Assembly (NCBI GenBank): GCA_022784465.1
Contig: JALFUR010000010.1
Coordinates: 186,001-250,000, forward strand
DNA: 64,000 nucleotides
From: Christensenella sp.
GTDB taxonomy: Bacteria > Bacillota > Clostridia > Christensenellales > UBA3700
Reading direction: 5' to 3'
Shown piece by piece: positions 26,297-35,313 of this stretch (the stretch's first letter is position 1; every line of letters begins with the position of its first letter). The notes under the pieces were generated by a model. The model did not search any database. It saw nothing but the letters and a program-made list of their open reading frames with translations, and was not told the origin of the DNA. Made by a program: the position numbers and the translations under genes.

Positions 26297-26326
26297 TTGA
26301 CAATGTTATTTTTCTTATATTATATT
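26297..26326 (+). promoter_or_regulatory. promoter of tRNA-Glu
   Basis: A perfect TTGACA (26297-26302), an 18-bp spacer and TATATT (26321-26326), 16 bases before the tRNA. Confidence 0.75.
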
Positions 26327-26342
26327 AAAAAAGCATTCAAAC

Positions 26343-26417
26343 GGCCCCTTGGTCAAGTGGTTAAGACATCGCCCTTTCACGGCGGCAACATGGGTTCAAG
26401 TCCCGTAGGGGTCACCA
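26343..26417 (+). tRNA. tRNA-Glu(TTC)
   Basis: A 75-base cloverleaf with encoded CCA. The anticodon arm CGCC-CTTTCAC-GGCG gives TTC. The T-arm GGGTTCAAGTCCC is perfect. Monocistronic, with its own promoter and terminator. Confidence 0.95.
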
Positions 26418-26426
26418 GGAAATTAA

Positions 26427-26460
26427 AAAATCCGTTTCTATTATGAGACGGATTTTTTTG
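26427..26460 (+). terminator. tRNA-Glu terminator
   Basis: ATCCGTTTC pairs with GAGACGGAT around a 6-base loop, followed by a T7 tail. An A-run before it makes it usable from the minus strand too. Confidence 0.9.
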
Positions 26461-26507
26461 TGCAGTGTACGTCGTTACGCAAAAATTGTCGAAATATAGA
26501 TCAGCGT

Positions 26508-27704
26508 CTATGCAAACATAGATGATACTATTTCCTCTCTTGTTTTTTCTATATTATTTGAACTTGTTTCTCTTTTAACATCTTCAACATTTTGTTTCCA
26601 AATATCTTTTTCTAATTCGTATACAGACTTTCCAGCTACAGTTTCTTCTTTTAATGCTGCAGATAGTTTATAATCCTTTAAAATATATCTAACTGTTTGT
26701 ACTCCTAAAAGCGATGTCAAAATAGCATTGGTTGAGCCTTGAACTAACGGATCAACTATTGTTTTGATTACTGACCCTAAAACAGGAACTGATTCTGTAT
26801 ATTTTGATACAACATTTCCGACCATATTTCCTGCAGGAATTGAAGCGACACCTAACGCAACAAAGGCATTTTTTATAACGCCGCCATAAATCTTTGTCAT
26901 CTCTATTTCATCCGGTCTAAATCCATATAAGTAAACAATATCTTTTATCATTTTCATGTTTAAAGAAGCTACTATTACTGCATCTAATGTGTTGGATTGC
27001 GATACTGCAGAATAAAAGCCAGATCTAATAGATGTTTTATTTACAATCTTTTTGGCAGTTTTTTTGATTGGACCTCTATATAGAGCATCTAAGCACACCT
27101 GAACTAATTCGTCGTTTTTTTCATTTAATGCTTTTGTTAATCCTTCAATGATATCGTCATTTTTTTCTTGATTATTTTCATCTTCATAGTACCATCTAGC
27201 ATTGTATATTTCTTCCGAATTATTTAGATTAACAATTGCAGTTGCCAAATCGTTTCTAAGTTTTTTGTTATGCTTTTCAGCTCGTCTTTTATTTTCCTTT
27301 GACCCTTCTGGTTTTGTTATAAAATGAGGGGCTTTAAGCACCTTTACAACAGGAACAATGAATAGCCCAATGTAAGCTCCTAATAGTAATGCACTAACAA
27401 CATATGTAATAATGTGATATTGTGTCGTATCGATAGTAAAAACTTTATACGCAACATCAAACATGCATACAAATATTATTAAGCCAATAAATAAAGCACA
27501 AAATGTTAATAACTTTTTATATTTTTTTGTTTTTCCTACCACAATATATTTAGAATCGATTGAAGATAAGTCAACGTCGCTATCTTTTTTTTGAAGAATA
27601 CTTTTGTTACTATTGCTTGGCAAAATAGCATTTAATCCTAATTTTTCTCTAAATTTATTTCTCTGTTTTATTCTTCTTTCTTTCATTTTGTCAAAAAGTG
27701 CCAT
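26508..27704 (-). CDS. DUF697-like membrane protein
   Basis: 398 residues from the ATG at 27704, chosen because CGGAGG lies six bases upstream; the earlier in-frame ATG precedes that ribosome site. A basic N-terminal tail is followed by two membrane helices (about residues 65-85 and 100-120), a charged cytosolic helical segment, then a C-terminal domain. That domain, with IRSGFYSAVSQSNTLDAVIV and MKMIKDIVYLYGFRPDEIEM, looks like DUF697, a membrane domain also linked to small GTPases. No GTPase motif is present here. Function unknown. Confidence 0.7.
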   Translation of the reverse strand: MALFDKMKERRIKQRNKFREKLGLNAILPSNSNKSILQKKDSDVDLSSIDSKYIVVGKTKKYKKLLTFCALFIGLIIFVCMFDVAYKVFTIDTTQYHIITYVVSALLLGAYIGLFIVPVVKVLKAPHFITKPEGSKENKRRAEKHNKKLRNDLATAIVNLNNSEEIYNARWYYEDENNQEKNDDIIEGLTKALNEKNDELVQVCLDALYRGPIKKTAKKIVNKTSIRSGFYSAVSQSNTLDAVIVASLNMKMIKDIVYLYGFRPDEIEMTKIYGGVIKNAFVALGVASIPAGNMVGNVVSKYTESVPVLGSVIKTIVDPLVQGSTNAILTSLLGVQTVRYILKDYKLSAALKEETVAGKSVYELEKDIWKQNVEDVKRETSSNNIEKTREEIVSSMFA

Positions 27705-27845
27705 AATTCCTCCGCCAATCACATTATATCAAAAAAACGCTTAGTAAAAACTTAATAATATATTTATTCTTTCATAAATAAACACGAGTTGTATCAAAAA
27801 CAATTATTATGGTATCATTTAATCAGTAAAATTTTTGGAGCTAAT

Positions 27846-29402
27846 ATGGAAAATTCACAAGAAAATCAATCTTTGATATCAGATAAAATCCCATTGAAAG
27901 AAAAGATATTTTATGGAATAGGCGCATTTATGGATGGCGGCGGTGTAGCTATGATGTCATGCGTAATGCTAAAATATATGACTACAATGGGCATTGCGAT
28001 GGCCATTGCCTCTACAATCATGATGGTAGCTAAAATCTGGGATGCTATAACAGATCCTTTAATGGGTTTTATTAGTGATAACACTAGAGGAAAATTTGGA
28101 CGTAGAAAACCTTATATGTTCTTTGGTGGAATTTCATTAATCATTGCAATTTTCTTAGTGTTTATGCCAGTAAGAAGCATGGGAATGAGCATTCCTGCTT
28201 TTACAGCTTATATCTTGATTATGTATCTAATTTGGAATACATGTTCAACAATTACTCAAGTTCCATATTGCTCTATGGCAAGCGATATATCCCCATCGTT
28301 TAAAGAACGTAATAACGCAAACACTGTTAAACTAGTTTTTAATGCTATTGCTTCTGGTCTTGCATACGTTCTTCCTTTATTGTTCGTTGAAGCATTAATT
28401 AGTGAAGATGGCTATCTATTTATGCCAAATATTTCTTCAACACAATTTTGGCTTTTAATGAGCCTTATTTTTGGAACAATGTTTGGTGGCGGATTAATTT
28501 TATGTGGTATCTTTGTTAAAGAAAGAATTAAACCAACTTCTCCTAAAAAGAAATTTAATCTAAAGCAATTTATTAATAATTATGCTGAACCTTATAAGAA
28601 TAAATCATATAGATGGCACATAGTTATGTATGTTTCTGCTTTCATTTGTATGGATATGATTTCTGCTTTAGCAGTTTATTACGCAACAGACGTTTGGCAT
28701 GGATACAAATTATTTGGCATGAATATGTCTTCTTTATTTATAATTGCTCCAATGATGGTTGCTGCTGTTGTGATGTTCCCTCTTGCAAGATATGCGATGG
28801 ATAAAAAGACAAAGCAATTTGCCTTTAGGATGGGACTTCCTTTCTATATATTAGCAGGCATAATGTTAGCTATTATGGACCCAAGTTGGACTCCACCTAT
28901 TTTAGTGCCTATAATTGCAGCGGTAATGGGACTTGGATTTGGTGGCGCACAAATGATGCCTTGGATTATTTTCCCAGACACATTAGATGTTGCACAAATG
29001 GCAACAGGAGATAGACCAACAGGAACATATAGCGGAATGATGACGCTTGCAAGAAAACTTGCAGGAGCCTTTGGCGTAGGTCTTGTAGGATGGATTGTAG
29101 ATGGATTTGGATATATAGAAAATACGACAGGAGATCCTACGGCTTATATTCCACAATCTGATGCCGTGTTATTATCTATAAAGTTAGTTCTAGGACTATC
29201 TATTGTTATATTCATATCTATCGCAATGTTTGCATCTTTTAAATATAAAATTAACAATAAAAAGCTTGAAAGAATCAGATATTTTATAAACGCAAGAGAA
29301 AATAACATTACTCTTACAGATGAAGAAGAACAAGAAAAAGCTTCATTAATTAATGAATTGTACGGAAAGAATAAAACAATAGAAAATACAAGCAATAAAT
29401 AA
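27846..29402 (+). CDS. GPH family sugar:cation symporter
   Basis: 518-residue MelB-like symporter and the third such gene in the window. It starts at the ATG at 27846 with TTGGAG eight bases upstream; a 19-codon extension has no ribosome site. Family motifs are FYGIGAFMDGGGVAM and AKIWDAITDPLMGFISDNT, with KFGRRKPYMFFGG after helix 2. The charged C-terminal tail, with a TDEEEQEKASLINELYG helix, is cytosolic. No adjacent glycosidase, so the substrate is unknown. Confidence 0.92.
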   Translation: MENSQENQSLISDKIPLKEKIFYGIGAFMDGGGVAMMSCVMLKYMTTMGIAMAIASTIMMVAKIWDAITDPLMGFISDNTRGKFGRRKPYMFFGGISLIIAIFLVFMPVRSMGMSIPAFTAYILIMYLIWNTCSTITQVPYCSMASDISPSFKERNNANTVKLVFNAIASGLAYVLPLLFVEALISEDGYLFMPNISSTQFWLLMSLIFGTMFGGGLILCGIFVKERIKPTSPKKKFNLKQFINNYAEPYKNKSYRWHIVMYVSAFICMDMISALAVYYATDVWHGYKLFGMNMSSLFIIAPMMVAAVVMFPLARYAMDKKTKQFAFRMGLPFYILAGIMLAIMDPSWTPPILVPIIAAVMGLGFGGAQMMPWIIFPDTLDVAQMATGDRPTGTYSGMMTLARKLAGAFGVGLVGWIVDGFGYIENTTGDPTAYIPQSDAVLLSIKLVLGLSIVIFISIAMFASFKYKINNKKLERIRYFINARENNITLTDEEEQEKASLINELYGKNKTIENTSNK

Positions 29403-29432
29403 TTGTATATTAATCTTAATGCAATAGGGATA

Positions 29433-29726
29433 TTAATCAAAGATCTTTGATGGCTTGGCTTCTTTTGGTTCATGATTGCCACTTTTTATTATCCATAGTA
29501 GCACATCCCAAATTTTCCAATTTTCCATTCCTAAACTTCTAAATGTGTCTTGTTGCTCGTATTTGTCATCAAACTGACTTAATAGCCCTTCTCTATCAGC
29601 AAGGCCTGCTTGTTCAATTGTATATATTTTTGATAATACAAAGCCTAAAATTAAGGCAATTATAACGATAATTGCAATAATTCCAAATACACATCCGAAA
29701 CAACTACTTGTAACACTATTTGCCAT
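29433..29726 (-). CDS. small membrane protein, unknown
   Basis: 97 residues with a single long hydrophobic helix (residues 11-33) and a polar C-terminal part that ends in a Lys-rich tail. The short extracellular or luminal N-terminus has two cysteines (SSCFGC). No convincing ribosome site precedes the ATG, so the start or even expression is uncertain. It is convergent with the GPH transporter gene and upstream of tRNA-Val on the other strand. No family recognised. Confidence 0.55.
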   Translation of the reverse strand: MANSVTSSCFGCVFGIIAIIVIIALILGFVLSKIYTIEQAGLADREGLLSQFDDKYEQQDTFRSLGMENWKIWDVLLWIIKSGNHEPKEAKPSKIFD

Positions 29727-29768
29727 ATTTTTAGTATAAAGTACGAAAAATACTTATGTCAAATATTG

Positions 29769-29798
29769 TTGACAGTTAAAAAATCGCTATGATAGAAT
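29769..29798 (+). promoter_or_regulatory. promoter of tRNA-Val
   Basis: TTGACA (29769-29774), an 18-bp spacer and TAGAAT (29793-29798), 10 bases before the tRNA 5' end. Confidence 0.7.
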
Positions 29799-29808
29799 TA
29801 CAAAGTGT

Positions 29809-29884
29809 GGAAGCATAGCTCAGCTGGGAGAGCATCTGCCTTACAAGCAGAGGGTCATAGGTTCGAGCCCTATTGTTTCCACCA
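29809..29884 (+). tRNA. tRNA-Val(TAC)
   Basis: A 76-base cloverleaf with encoded CCA. The anticodon arm TCTGC-CTTACAA-GCAGA gives TAC. The acceptor GGAAGCA pairs with TGTTTCC with one G-U pair. Confidence 0.95.
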
Positions 29885-29890
29885 AATCAA

Positions 29891-29940
29891 AAAGGGCTGT
29901 TGCAAAATTATAAATTTTCGCAATAGCCTCATTTTTTTTT
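29891..29940. terminator. tRNA-Val terminator
   Basis: A long stem: AGGGCTGTTGC with GCAATAGCCT, continuing AAAATT with AATTTT, followed by a T10 tail. Confidence 0.85.
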
Positions 29941-29976
29941 GATCATTTCCACTGTTTTTTTGATTAAAGCTCTTTT

Positions 29977-31272
29977 TTACAAAAACATTGCCATATAGTG
30001 TGGTATTGTTATTTTTGTATTGACTTGTCCTATATTTGTATTTGTCAATTTATAAGCATATGGGGGGTTCCATTCTTTTAAGAACTCGTTTAAAGAATGC
30101 GTCTCACCTTTTTTGCTCTTAACTTCTATTGGAATAATAGCGCATTGTTGTTCAATCAAAAATTCAATTTCTTGAGTATTGTTTTCCTTCTTAACATAAT
30201 GCAGCGTATATCCTTTCTTGTTAAGAATGTCAAAAATTAGGTTTTCATAAATTCCACCTTTTGCCGGTCCTTTTAATACATCTCTTACAAGAGCAGTTTG
30301 TGTATCAAATCCGTATAACGCAGTAGTCAAACCAATATCAGTTGCATAAATTTTAAATTCGTTTGGTTTTTCATATGCTTTTAATGGAAGTTGTAGTGTT
30401 GAAACATTATAAACCAATTTAATCATTCCTGCATCATTTAACCAATCAAGCGCGTTTTCATATTTCTTATAAGAACCACGTGGCGATACAGTTGTATATT
30501 GAAACTTAGTATATTCCTTTGCTAATTGTCGAGGAATAGAATAATAACAATCTTTTATTTTTTGACGATCCGTTATTTTAGCATACTTTTTAATATCTTC
30601 TTCGTATTCATTTAATAAATCTAATTGCTTTTGATAAACTTCTTGAAAATTATTAGTTTCAAAAAACGTATTAACGGCATCAGGCATACCGCCGACAACA
30701 AGATATTCCCTTATGATTTGACTAAACTTTTCATGTATTGAATCTGGAATTCTTTCCTTTGAATAGAAATATGATTTTAACATCGCGATAGCATTTTCAT
30801 CGTATCCATAAGCCCAAAGAAACTCTTCAAAATCCAATGCATACATTTCTATTTGCGTTTCATATCCTACAGGAATAGAAACAATATCTTTATAATTTAA
30901 TCCTAAAAGCGAACCAGAAGATATAATATCATAACGATTATCTAAAGCAAGAAACTTGATCGCAGTTCGAGCATTTGGGCAATGTTGAATTTCATCTAGA
31001 AAGATTAAAGTCTTCCCTTCTATAAATTTAACATTAGGATATTGCAAAGAAATACGCTTGTAAATTTCCGCTGGTGTTAAATCCCCATCAAAAATTTTTT
31101 TGCTTTCTGGATTTTCATAAAAATTTATCTCAATAAAACTTTCATAGCTTTTACCAAAATCTCTAATAATGTACGTTTTACCTACTTGTCTTGCACCTTT
31201 AACTAATAGGCACTTATTCTTCTTTGTTTGTCTCCATTCCAAAAGTTTTTGGTAAATTTTTCTTTTTAACAT
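29977..31272 (-). CDS. AAA ATPase with DUF4143 domain
   Basis: 431-residue ATPase of the AAA_14/DUF4143 type. Walker A is KGARQVGKT near residue 25, Walker B TLIFLDEIQHCP near 90, and the sensor SSGSLLG near 118. The C-terminal half has the DUF4143 signature with IYATDIGL and EIEFLI, followed by PIEVKSKKG, which resembles a PD-(D/E)XK nuclease core. The physiological role of this widespread family is not settled. A promoter and three 33-bp tandem repeats lie upstream. A fragment resembling its last 15 codons is found at 43046-43107. Confidence 0.9.
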   Translation of the reverse strand: MLKRKIYQKLLEWRQTKKNKCLLVKGARQVGKTYIIRDFGKSYESFIEINFYENPESKKIFDGDLTPAEIYKRISLQYPNVKFIEGKTLIFLDEIQHCPNARTAIKFLALDNRYDIISSGSLLGLNYKDIVSIPVGYETQIEMYALDFEEFLWAYGYDENAIAMLKSYFYSKERIPDSIHEKFSQIIREYLVVGGMPDAVNTFFETNNFQEVYQKQLDLLNEYEEDIKKYAKITDRQKIKDCYYSIPRQLAKEYTKFQYTTVSPRGSYKKYENALDWLNDAGMIKLVYNVSTLQLPLKAYEKPNEFKIYATDIGLTTALYGFDTQTALVRDVLKGPAKGGIYENLIFDILNKKGYTLHYVKKENNTQEIEFLIEQQCAIIPIEVKSKKGETHSLNEFLKEWNPPYAYKLTNTNIGQVNTKITIPHYMAMFL

Positions 31273-31295
31273 AATACTGCCTCTCTATTTTTTAT

Positions 31296-31324
31296 ATTAT
31301 AGCAAGAACAAAGAGTAATGCCAA
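31296..31324 (-). promoter_or_regulatory. sigma-A promoter of the DUF4143 ATPase
   Basis: On the minus strand: TTGGCA (31324-31319), a 17-bp spacer and a perfect TATAAT (31301-31296), 24 bases before the ATG. Confidence 0.8.
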
Positions 31325-31333
31325 TATATTTGT

Positions 31334-31432
31334 GAGTTTTTTGACAATACTTTATACAAAAAGTTTGAGTTTTTTGACAATGCTTTTTGCAATTTTGTTG
31401 AATATTTTGACAATACTATTACTTCTTTTATG
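31334..31432. repeat. three contiguous 33-bp direct repeats
   Basis: Units at 31334-31366, 31367-31399 and 31400-31432 each contain TTTTGACAATRCT at the same offset; the GACA starts at 31343, 31376 and 31409. They begin 10 bp upstream of the -35 element of the ATPase promoter. No spacers, so not CRISPR. Confidence 0.85.
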
Positions 31433-31487
31433 CATTTAGGTACATTTTACAGCAAAAGTTTTTTAAAAATCAACGAGCAGATCTTGT

Positions 31488-31532
31488 TAAAAAACTGTTG
31501 CCAAATATTAGTTTTTGCAACAGTCTTTTTTC
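31488..31532. terminator. bidirectional terminator after the small ORF
   Basis: ACTGTTGC (31494-31501) pairs with GCAACAGT (31517-31524), with an A-run on one side and a T-run on the other. Confidence 0.85.
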
Positions 31533-31552
31533 CTTTTTTATAACTGTAAGTT

Positions 31553-31639
31553 TTATTGAATTTTGAAACTAATTTTAACGCTTGTTCCAATACTACAAAC
31601 TAAAATTATAGCGATAATTGAAATAAGCAATTTTTTCAT
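31553..31639 (-). CDS. 28-residue hydrophobic peptide
   Basis: MKKLLISIIAIILVCSIGTS is the start of a 28-residue peptide with a basic N-terminus, one membrane helix and a short basic tail. GGAGAC lies seven bases before the ATG, and a good terminator lies after the stop, so it looks like an independent transcription unit. The VCS tripeptide is close to, but not, a consensus lipobox. It could be a type I toxin-like or signalling peptide; no antisense RNA was identified. Confidence 0.5.
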   Translation of the reverse strand: MKKLLISIIAIILVCSIGTSVKISFKIQ

Positions 31640-31740
31640 TTTTTTGTCTCCTATATTTTTTTGTTCAATTTAATCATAGAATAACAAAAAAATTCTTACT
31701 CACACGCTAAAGTAAGGCTTTTGTAAACCCTAAAAAGTAA

Positions 31741-31772
31741 AAAACTATTCCTAGATTGACACCTAGGAATAG
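31741..31772 (-). terminator. terminator of the beta-helix protein gene
   Basis: A 10-bp perfect stem CTATTCCTAG/CTAGGAATAG (31745-31754 with 31763-31772). On the minus strand it is followed by a T-run. Confidence 0.9.
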
Positions 31773-31796
31773 CTTTATTTAACAAATTGTATTATC

Positions 31797-33272
31797 TTAT
31801 ATTGTTGCTTTTGGTCCGATTGGGGCTGGACTATCTACATAACCAATAATTCTTGGATTATGTACAATTGCTTTTGCCATAGGAGGCATTGGCAATTTTC
31901 TTTCTTTAAATCCAATCTTATCTAAACCAACAAATGTTGGAACATTATCACTTAATGAACCTGTGCTGATTATAACAATTGCGCAATGTATATACTTTTC
32001 TCCATCTTCCACATACGCAAAACTAGCATTTGCTTCATCGTTAATTGCATCTTTAATCATATTGTTAACCATTTTATGAGTAGATTCAGTTTCAGGCATG
32101 ATTGCTGCATCAGATGTAGTCTTCCAGTTATATATATCTAAATAGCCTTCAATTGTTACTTCTGGATAATTTGTAGCGTCTCCGCCTGTATATCCCCAGA
32201 ACAACATACCAGCAACTTTTGCATTACAAATAATATTGTTCTTAAAATATAACTTTGGCTTGCATCCAGCTTTAGTTTCTACTGATATTGTTGCATCTGC
32301 ACAATTTCTAACAATGCTATCTTTCATATTAACATCGGCACCAGATATATATACGCCTCTATGTCCATTCTCCAAGAAGCAATGATCTAATGTTAATTTT
32401 GTCTTACCTTCACCATAAGCTGTAAGGATCATTCCATGTCTAGATAGATTAATATCTAGATTTAAAGCTTCCCCTTCTGCGATTTTGTATCCTGTTACAT
32501 GCAAATCCTTGATTGTAATATCGATCTCTCCTCCAACATATACAATAGAGTTCCAATATTGTTCTCCGCTACCATATAGATTTGTAGCATCAAGTAAAAA
32601 CGCATTACCATACATATTAGAATTTAGAACAATTCCTGAATCGTCAAGTTCTATATCCTTTTGCATAACAACAACACTTTTTTCTTCAACGGCTTTAAGT
32701 AATTCTTCTTCTGTTGAAACATTTACGCCATCAACAATTGTTAAAACACAGTCTTTTGTTCCAGTTGAATCTGTTATTGTAATAACATATTCTCCCTCAC
32801 CGGTAATTGTAATATTATTACCACTTAAAGAAGCAATAGTTGAAGATTCCTTTTCAGCAACACTAGCGCCGGCTTCTAAATTTAAAGCTTCTACTAAATT
32901 GTATGTATTTGTTGTTGATGATGCAGTATATACATTCTTTGCAAGAACACGAGTGCCTTCATCCATTTTAAAATCAATCTCTGTTACTCTTACAGATGAT
33001 GGATCATTTGTGCCACCGAAGAACATGTTGTATACAAACACACCGCCAACGGCCAAAGCTGCAACTAAAACAACAACTATTACTGCTGTAATAATTTTCT
33101 TCTTAGTTGTCATTGGCTTTTTAGTTTTTTTCTTTTTTTGGGTTTTTGGCAAGTCTTCTACTTCCTCATATTCATCCTCTAAATCCTCAAAATCATCAAT
33201 AACATCATCGATTTCTTCATCAAAAAATTCGTCGATTTCTTCATCGATGAATTCATCTTTCTTCTTTTTCAT
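31797..33272 (-). CDS. membrane-anchored right-handed beta-helix protein with acidic cytosolic head
   Basis: 491 residues in three parts. Residues 1-45 are extremely acidic. A lysine-rich stretch (KKKKTKKP) is followed by one membrane helix at about 60-83. The extracellular part begins with an Ig-like beta segment and continues with repeats such as LTLDHCFLENGHRGVYISGA and MKDSIVRNCADATISV, typical of pectate-lyase-like parallel beta-helices. Topology is N-in, C-out. No lyase active site was recognised, so it may bind or process a polysaccharide. The acidic head, lysine cluster and helix recur as two separate genes at 43440-44889. Confidence 0.75.
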   Translation of the reverse strand: MKKKKDEFIDEEIDEFFDEEIDDVIDDFEDLEDEYEEVEDLPKTQKKKKTKKPMTTKKKIITAVIVVVLVAALAVGGVFVYNMFFGGTNDPSSVRVTEIDFKMDEGTRVLAKNVYTASSTTNTYNLVEALNLEAGASVAEKESSTIASLSGNNITITGEGEYVITITDSTGTKDCVLTIVDGVNVSTEEELLKAVEEKSVVVMQKDIELDDSGIVLNSNMYGNAFLLDATNLYGSGEQYWNSIVYVGGEIDITIKDLHVTGYKIAEGEALNLDINLSRHGMILTAYGEGKTKLTLDHCFLENGHRGVYISGADVNMKDSIVRNCADATISVETKAGCKPKLYFKNNIICNAKVAGMLFWGYTGGDATNYPEVTIEGYLDIYNWKTTSDAAIMPETESTHKMVNNMIKDAINDEANASFAYVEDGEKYIHCAIVIISTGSLSDNVPTFVGLDKIGFKERKLPMPPMAKAIVHNPRIIGYVDSPAPIGPKATI

Positions 33273-33437
33273 AATTTCACCTCAAACATTTCAATACAAA
33301 GTAATTATATCACACCTATGCTACACAAATAAAGGCTCTGTTTTATATATATTTATATAGTTATTTTTAAAAGTAAATTCCAGTTATATCAATATTGATT
33401 TTGAAAATTATAAATGCTATTTTGCATATTATAATAT
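33273..33437. other. intergenic region between beta-helix gene and spmA
   Basis: It contains AAAAGTAAATTCCA (33369-33382), identical to part of the right MITE-like end near 22.87 kb. No convincing ribosome site precedes spmA, only an AT-rich TATAAT-like sequence immediately before its ATG. Confidence 0.5.
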
Positions 33438-34001
33438 ATGAACATTGTATTTATAATCTTAATAATCTCATCTATTATAGGCCTTACAATTATTAATCCG
33501 GAGTCGGTCTTAACAACCCTTATAAGTGGCACGACGAGTGCAATTAACTTATCTTTTACTCTAGTTGCTATTTATGCTATATGGCTAAGTGTAATTAAGA
33601 TAATGAGTGAGATAGGTTTAAATAGAATTATTTACAAACTTTTCAAGCCAATAGTAAAGAGATTGTTTAAAGGCGAAAACGAATTGACCTATGAATATAT
33701 TACACTAAATTTTTCTGCAAACATTCTTGGAATGGGCGGAGCAGCAACACCACTTGGAATAAAAGCAATTGAATCAATGAATAAGAATGATGCCTCTATC
33801 TCGGATAACATGATACTCTTTGCGGTAATTAATGCTTCCTCAATTCAACTGCTACCAACAACAATTATTTCGTTGCGCTCCACTTTTAATTCTCAAAATG
33901 CATCTAATATAATTTTGCCAAGTATACTCTCTACTTGTATAACCACAATAGTCGGGATAGCTTTATGCTATATTTTTAGAAGATTTAAGAAGAAAACATG
34001 A
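33438..34001 (+). CDS. spmA: spore maturation protein A
   Basis: 187-residue membrane protein of the nucleoside-recognition (Gate) family. In Bacillus subtilis SpmA, with SpmB, is needed for spore core dehydration and heat resistance. The motif LNFSANILGMGGAATPLGIKA matches the SpmA core LMANFFGLGNAATPLGIKA, and INASSIQLLPTTIISLR matches the second half. About four to five membrane helices. It overlaps spmB by four bases (ATGA). No strong Shine-Dalgarno precedes the ATG, and a sigma-E promoter was not recognised with confidence. Confidence 0.92.
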   Translation: MNIVFIILIISSIIGLTIINPESVLTTLISGTTSAINLSFTLVAIYAIWLSVIKIMSEIGLNRIIYKLFKPIVKRLFKGENELTYEYITLNFSANILGMGGAATPLGIKAIESMNKNDASISDNMILFAVINASSIQLLPTTIISLRSTFNSQNASNIILPSILSTCITTIVGIALCYIFRRFKKKT

Positions 34002-34504
34002 GCAAGTACATAGTTCCCGTTTTTATTGTTTCTATTATCATTTTAGGATTTTACAAAAAAGTAAATATTTACGATTCATTTGTAGAGGGCGCAAAAGAAA
34101 GTTTAAAACTTGTATTTTCCATTTTTCCATATATAGCCACAATAATGATTGCTGTAGAAGTGTTTGCTCTCTCCGGAATAGCAGATAAATTATCTGAACT
34201 TTTAAAACCGATTTTTAATATTTTTGGTATTCCTAGTGAACTTTGTCATTTGCTGGTTATAAGACCATTGAGTGGAAACGGTTCTATTGCAATGCTTGAA
34301 AATATTTTTGAAACATATGGTGTTGATTCATATATTTCCAAATGCGCTAGTGTTATTGTCGGTTCAAATGAAACTATATTTTATGTTGTAAGTCTATATT
34401 TTTCCTCACTAAAAACAAAGAAACTGCGTTATACAATACCAGTTTCTTTAATAACTATGTTTATTGGGGTTGTAATTTCTTGCTTTATTTGCAGATTTAT
34501 TTAA
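33998..34504 (+). CDS. spmB: spore maturation protein B
   Basis: 168-residue membrane partner of SpmA, close to the 178 residues of the Bacillus protein. Diagnostic segments are YDSFVEGAKESLKLVFSIFP, RPLSGNGSIAML and SVIVGSNETIFYVVSLYF. Translationally coupled to spmA by a four-base overlap, and its tail overlaps convergent rsmI by four bases. Its presence indicates a spore-forming organism or one with recent sporulating ancestry. Confidence 0.93.
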   Translation: MSKYIVPVFIVSIIILGFYKKVNIYDSFVEGAKESLKLVFSIFPYIATIMIAVEVFALSGIADKLSELLKPIFNIFGIPSELCHLLVIRPLSGNGSIAMLENIFETYGVDSYISKCASVIVGSNETIFYVVSLYFSSLKTKKLRYTIPVSLITMFIGVVISCFICRFI

Positions 34505-35313
34505 TCTAACTGCAACGCCTCTTTATACACAACATCCTTTGGCAAATTATTTTCCTTTGCTACTTGTTTAATTGCTTCTTTTTTATCAAGTCCTTGATCT
34601 AATTTTTGCATCAATTGCTCTTTTATAGATAGGCTATTTTCTTCTTTTTCCTGCTGATCATTAGGCTCAATGATAATAACATACTCGCCTTTTGCCTCTT
34701 CTATTTCTGCGCTAGACAATTGACATCTAATTGCTTTTTCGTGAATCTTGGTGATTTCTTTAACAATATTGATATATCTATCTCCTAATGTTTTCAATAG
34801 ATAATCTATATTCTTATTTAAATCATATGGAGAAGAATAAATAACAAGATTTGTGTTTATATTCTTATATGGCACAATCAATGCATCTTTATCTTTCTTT
34901 TTTTCGGGTAAAAACCCTAAAAAAGTAAATACAGGGTTTAAAAGTCCTGCTAAAGCTATTGCACTAGTTAGTGCTGTTGGACCAGGGATAACGCTTACAG
35001 AATAACCTTTATTTTTTAGTTCATTTACTAGTATTGCACCTGGATCCGATATAGCTGGCATTCCAGCATCTGTAATTAAAGCAACGTCTTTATCTTCGTC
35101 TAAATACTTTGCTATTTTTTCTACGCTTTCTTTTTCGTTAAACTTATGACATGTTATTAATGGTTTTTTTATCTCAAAATAGTTTAATAATCCTAAGGAA
35201 TGCCTTGTGTCTTCGCAAGCAATTAAATCCACACTTTTTAGAGTTTCTATTGCTCGCAAAGTCATGTCTTGCAAATTTCCAATAGGAGTACCAACTAAAT
35301 ATAATGTTGCCAT
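34501..35313 (-). CDS. rsmI: 16S rRNA (cytidine-1402-2'-O)-methyltransferase
   Basis: SAM-dependent methyltransferase of the tetrapyrrole methylase fold that 2'-O-methylates C1402 in the decoding centre of 16S rRNA. The N-terminal LVGTPIGNLQDMTLRA, ACEDTRHS and the ALITDAGMPAISDPG motif are diagnostic. 270 residues is typical. It overlaps cysS by one base and is likely the last gene of the T-box controlled cysE-cysS-rsmI transcript, an unusual place for a ribosome modification gene. Confidence 0.95.
   Translation of the reverse strand: MATLYLVGTPIGNLQDMTLRAIETLKSVDLIACEDTRHSLGLLNYFEIKKPLITCHKFNEKESVEKIAKYLDEDKDVALITDAGMPAISDPGAILVNELKNKGYSVSVIPGPTALTSAIALAGLLNPVFTFLGFLPEKKKDKDALIVPYKNINTNLVIYSSPYDLNKNIDYLLKTLGDRYINIVKEITKIHEKAIRCQLSSAEIEEAKGEYVIIIEPNDQQEKEENSLSIKEQLMQKLDQGLDKKEAIKQVAKENNLPKDVVYKEALQLD

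Noticed and set aside
31334-31432. Short CRISPR array from 33-bp repeats
   Set aside because: The three units are contiguous with no spacers, and there are no cas genes. They are tandem repeats next to a promoter.
32485-33360. 291-residue plus-strand frame opposite the beta-helix protein gene
   Set aside because: Low-complexity Ser/Thr/Ile composition, and it mirrors the acidic and lysine-rich part of the real gene. The minus frame has a start, domains and a terminator.
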